Shown here: positions 6,008-7,717 of the stretch, in pieces
Position numbering within the stretch: position 1 is the stretch's first letter
Layout: each line of letters opens with the position of its first letter
Assembly (NCBI GenBank): GCA_021790495.1
Contig: JAJYGZ010000220.1
Coordinates: 1-7,717 of the forward strand
Length of the DNA: 7,717 nucleotides
Source of the DNA: Actinomycetes bacterium
Lineage (GTDB): Bacteria > Actinomycetota > Acidimicrobiia > Acidimicrobiales > Acidimicrobiaceae
Reading direction: 5' to 3'
Notes under the pieces: model-generated
Database searches by the model: none
What the model saw: only the letters and a program-made list of their open reading frames with translations
What the model was told of the DNA's origin: nothing
Position numbers and translations under genes: made by a program

Positions 6008-6461
6008 CGATGGGAACGCTGATGCCCTCGATGAAGTCGTCCTTGGACAAACCGTAAAGGTCCATTGTCATCTGGCAAGGATGGAGCCGAACCCCAAGAT
6101 CCATAGCCATCTCCAGCAGCTCAGTCGGCGAGGCCACCTTGTGCTCTTCGGCGAGCATCTTGATCATCTTGGTGCCTGCGCCACCGAAGTGGATCTTGCC
6201 CAGCTTGAGATGATCGGTGCCGCCGCGATCGACCAGGGACTCGCCCTTTTGCATCCAGTTCTTACCGGTCAGCCGGACATCGTTCTTCTGGAGCACTCTC
6301 AGTCCCCAGAACGTAAAGAAGAGGTCGACTTCCAACCCCGAGGCTGCGGCCGTAGTCGCCAGAATCAAGACCGGCCAGACCCGATCGAGATCCGAACTCC
6401 AACATATCATCGCCATCTTCTTCGCGTCGGCGAAGCCCTCCATGTCCGCAGTATTTTCCAT
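5952..6461 (-). CDS. DsrE2-type sulfurtransferase (DsrE/DsrF-like family)
   Basis: This 169-aa protein belongs to the DsrE/DsrF-like superfamily, DrsE_2 branch, which includes DsrE2 and DsrE3 sulfur carriers that pass sulfane sulfur as a cysteine persulfide. Visible hallmarks are the early strand-helix around MAMICWSSDLD (16-26), the GLEVDLFFTFWGL segment (42-54), a variable middle with GGAGTKMIKML (94-103), and HPCQMTMDLYGLSKDDFI (127-144) with the conserved active cysteine, Cys129. Cys20 is a second cysteine. There are no convincing transmembrane helices. The ATG at 6461 has a strong GGGGGAG site just upstream, so the longer TTG reading from 6539 is rejected. A 107-nt spacer with stem-loops separates it from the upstream lipoate-binding gene. 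In sulfur oxidisers such proteins work upstream of sHdr or rDsr; here the LbpA-like neighbours point to the sHdr route (inference). Confidence 0.88.
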   Translation of the reverse strand: MENTADMEGFADAKKMAMICWSSDLDRVWPVLILATTAAASGLEVDLFFTFWGLRVLQKNDVRLTGKNWMQKGESLVDRGGTDHLKLGKIHFGGAGTKMIKMLAEEHKVASPTELLEMAMDLGVRLHPCQMTMDLYGLSKDDFIEGISVPIGAASFINMAADADITMFI

Positions 6462-6493
6462 ATTCTCCCCCTTGGTTCCTATGCGGTTCTTAC

Positions 6494-6524
6494 CTTTGTC
6501 CGATGCCAGTGCCTCGGTACAAAG
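6494..6524 (-). repeat. Ten-pair stem-loop between lbpA-like and dsrE-like genes
   Basis: In the mRNA direction CTTTGT pairs with ACAAAG and CCGA with TCGG, giving ten base pairs interrupted by a single bulged A, with a 10-nt loop. It sits inside the 107-nt spacer (6462-6568) between two genes of the same operon. No U-run follows, so it is not an intrinsic terminator. It is better explained as an mRNA processing or stability element, or an attenuator, setting different levels of the lipoate-binding and DsrE-like proteins (inference). Confidence 0.5.
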
Positions 6525-6541
6525 CCTTTCGGCCCCCATCA

Positions 6542-6558
6542 GCTTCGCTTGCGCGAGC
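6542..6558 (-). repeat. Small GNRA-type hairpin after the second lbpA-like gene
   Basis: Reading on the minus strand, GCTCGC pairs with GCG-AGC (one bulged A) across a GCAA tetraloop, 10 nt after the stop codon of the second lipoate-binding gene. It could protect the 3' end of a processed upstream mRNA. With only six pairs and no T-run it is weak evidence alone, but it lies just ahead of a larger stem-loop. Confidence 0.35.
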
Positions 6559-6568
6559 GGATCTGACC

Positions 6569-7018
6569 CTAAACCTCACAACGAAAGCACCTCAAGTTGC
6601 TCTCGTCGATTATCCTTCTGTAGTGCTGAAACGCCGCCGAAGCATCCGCCAGCTCGTCTCTCTCGCGGGGCTCTTCGACCTTCATTCGGTAAAACCACCC
6701 CGCTCCGTAAGGGTCTCGGTTCGCGATCGCGATGTCTTGGGCGAAGGCCCCCTCGTTATTCTCGACAATGACCCCGGTAAGCGGAGAACGCATCGGCCCC
6801 ACCCACTTCGAACTCTCAATCACACAAATCGGCCGTCCGCGCTCCACTCGCTTGCTCGGCCTTTTCCACCCAACATGAACCAACCTCCCACTTCGGGTCT
6901 GAGACACGTCGTTCATGCCAATGACCACTAGGTCCGGGGATTCATATCGGACCCACGTATCGCCCTGCAGGTTGTAAAGCACGTCATCAGGAAACGCGCA
7001 CCCGGCCCATGTCTCCAA
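6569..7018 (-). CDS. GcvH-like lipoate-binding protein, second copy (LbpA-like)
   Basis: This 149-aa protein has the GcvH/biotinyl-lipoyl fold. VIESSKWVGP (66-75) carries the predicted lipoylated Lys71, followed by a RSPLTG turn and later RDPYGAGW. The W-V-G-P after the lysine differs from the E-S-V-K-A of housekeeping GcvH and resembles the LbpA proteins of the sHdr sulfur-oxidation pathway, where the lipoyl arm carries sulfur intermediates. The N-terminus GCAFPDD (6-12) aligns with GCNIPDD of the neighbouring paralogue, which supports the TTG start at 7018 although the ribosome site is modest. It is clearly diverged from the paralogue and ends in CFRC (Cys144, Cys147), a tail not expected in GcvH. 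It starts 5 nt after the stop of the first copy, in one operon. The fold is firm; the LbpA role rests on the motif and context. Confidence 0.83.
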   Translation of the reverse strand: METWAGCAFPDDVLYNLQGDTWVRYESPDLVVIGMNDVSQTRSGRLVHVGWKRPSKRVERGRPICVIESSKWVGPMRSPLTGVIVENNEGAFAQDIAIANRDPYGAGWFYRMKVEEPRERDELADASAAFQHYRRIIDESNLRCFRCEV

Positions 7019-7023
7019 CTACT

Positions 7024-7464
7024 TCACTCACTCCCGCAAGAGATTCCCTGAGAATCGAGAAAGGCCTGGTAAGCGGAAATCCCCTCGGCTCCGGTAACCA
7101 ACTCAGCGACATCGACCGACCAATCTGCCGGAGCAAGACGCGCGATCCATCCGTCGCCGTAGGGGTCGCTGTTGAGCAGACCTGGATTGGTTGCTAAGGC
7201 GGTGTTCACCGCGACTACCTGCCCTTCTACAGGGCTCGGTACCGGGCCTACCCACTTTCCGCTTTCAACCGTGGCTACGCTCTTGCCGCGCTTGATCGGC
7301 TTTCCCGCCCCTTTGGAAGTGACAGATATGATCGACTTGGCCATATTCTGGGCGACATCAGTCAACCCCACCACGACTTCGTCCCCCTCGACGCGCGCCC
7401 ATACGTGCTTTTCAACCACGTAGAAAAGATCGTCGGGTATGTTGCAACCATTTACCGCTGACAA
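7024..7464 (-). CDS. lbpA: GcvH-like lipoate-binding protein, first copy (LbpA-like)
   Basis: This 146-aa protein, GcvH-sized, has the lipoyl-carrier fold. VATVESGKWVGPVPSP (63-78) contains the predicted lipoyl-lysine Lys70, and NSDPYGDGW is the conserved distal GcvH-type segment. GCNIPDDLFYVVEKHVWAR (6-24) is the typical N-terminus. The ESGKWVGP signature fits LbpA of the sHdr system rather than GcvH of glycine cleavage, and no gcvT or gcvP is nearby. The TTG at 7464 is chosen because AGGGAGGT stands just upstream. The longer reading from 7533 runs through that site and into the upstream gene. Cys7 is shared with the paralogue, and a single Cys143 lies near the C-terminus. In known systems lipoate is attached by dedicated enzymes, none of which are in this window. 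The gene symbol is by motif and context, not by search. Confidence 0.86.
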   Translation of the reverse strand: MSAVNGCNIPDDLFYVVEKHVWARVEGDEVVVGLTDVAQNMAKSIISVTSKGAGKPIKRGKSVATVESGKWVGPVPSPVEGQVVAVNTALATNPGLLNSDPYGDGWIARLAPADWSVDVAELVTGAEGISAYQAFLDSQGISCGSE

Positions 7465-7468
7465 GATG

Positions 7469-7476
7469 ACCTCCCT
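7469..7476 (-). promoter_or_regulatory. Strong ribosome binding site fixing a TTG start
   Basis: AGGGAGGT on the minus strand lies 4 nt before the TTG at 7464. It begins 1 nt beyond the stop codon of the upstream partial gene. This near-consensus site shortens the first lipoate-binding protein by 23 residues relative to the longest open frame and gives an N-terminus matching its paralogue. Confidence 0.7.
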
Positions 7477-7477
7477 T

Positions 7478-7717
7478 TCATTCGTTCTCTGTCCCCGAAT
7501 CCTCAATTGCTGCTTCACGCTCGAGTTCCGCAAGAACGTGTTCGCCCAGATAGTGGTTCAAGAGGATATCAAGAGCAACCGCCTTGATCTCCTCCTCGTA
7601 TTCGCTAGCGAACTCCCCGTCTGATCCGGGGCGTATCGCTTGACGATACTTATCGGTACAAGTAGGGCAGCTGACCTCGTAGTACCACTTGGTCCCAATC
7701 GTAGAAATCTCGACTAG
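7478..7717 (-). CDS. C-terminal part of a CxxC-containing protein (cut by window edge)
   Basis: An open frame enters from the right edge and runs 79 codons to a TGA at 7480-7478; the start lies beyond 7717. The visible part has a KWYYEVSCPTC segment, with a CxxC pair at about residues 16 and 19 of the fragment that could be a zinc-ribbon half or a redox dithiol. It is followed by an acidic helical tail (ASEYEEEI, then ALDILLNHYLGEHVLAELE). The stop is 13 nt before the first lipoate-binding gene, with that gene's ribosome site in between, so it belongs to the same operon. I do not recognise the family. It is possibly a small conserved sulfur-metabolism companion protein, or the tail of a larger one. 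Confidence 0.68.
   Translation of the reverse strand, partial: LVEISTIGTKWYYEVSCPTCTDKYRQAIRPGSDGEFASEYEEEIKAVALDILLNHYLGEHVLAELEREAAIEDSGTENE

Noticed and set aside
6569..7464. Glycine cleavage system H proteins
   Set aside because: The fold matches, but the lipoyl motif is E-S-(G/S)-K-W-V-G-P, there are two diverged copies, no gcvT or gcvP is nearby, and a DsrE-like neighbour is present. LbpA-like is the better fit.
7024..7533. Longer reading of the first lipoate-binding gene from TTG at 7533
   Set aside because: It reads through the AGGGAGGT ribosome site and overlaps the end of the upstream CxxC gene; the TTG at 7464 gives an N-terminus aligned with the paralogue.

Overview
The window is a moderately GC-rich bacterial chromosome segment with closely packed genes. 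It carries four gene groups and no RNA genes, CRISPR arrays, insertion sequences or phage genes that I can see. The organism is probably an actinobacterium, perhaps an Acidimicrobiia-like lineage. This is a soft inference from tandem YbjQ-domain proteins, a PIG-L/MshB-type deacetylase, frequent TTG starts, and lipoate-binding and DsrE-type sulfur-transfer proteins. No single marker proves the phylum.

Region 1 (121-2268, + strand) is a compact three-gene operon. The first two genes each encode two tandem YbjQ-like (DUF74, 'heavy-metal-binding') domains, four copies in all. The third encodes a small protein I do not recognise, whose ATG directly abuts the preceding stop codon. Region 2 (2287-3072, - strand) is a PIG-L family Zn-dependent deacetylase, convergent with region 1.

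Region 3 (3073-4843) starts with about 690 bp lacking a convincing gene. Next come purU (formyltetrahydrofolate deformylase, + strand), preceded by potentially structured leader DNA, and a 233-bp spacer. The spacer ends in a perfect 7-3-7 palindrome overlapping a -10-like box in front of an ArsR-family regulator (4844-5215, + strand).

Region 4 (5255-7717, - strand, read right to left) is the most interesting part. In transcription order it contains the 3' end of a CxxC protein, two adjacent GcvH-like lipoate-binding proteins (LbpA-like, ESGKWVGP and ESSKWVGP sites), a DsrE2-type sulfurtransferase, and a fusion of a degenerate receiver-like domain to a Rieske [2Fe-2S] domain. GcvH-like LbpA proteins, DsrE sulfur carriers and an ArsR-type repressor are the accessory parts known around the sHdr (heterodisulfide-reductase-like) lipoate-dependent sulfur-oxidation pathway. 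The sHdr subunits themselves are not in the window and would be expected upstream of this operon, beyond position 7717. The working model is that sulfane sulfur is handed over by the DsrE-like protein, oxidised while bound to lipoyl-LbpA by an sHdr complex, and that the convergent ArsR protein controls the system. The Rieske protein would be an uncharacterised redox addition.
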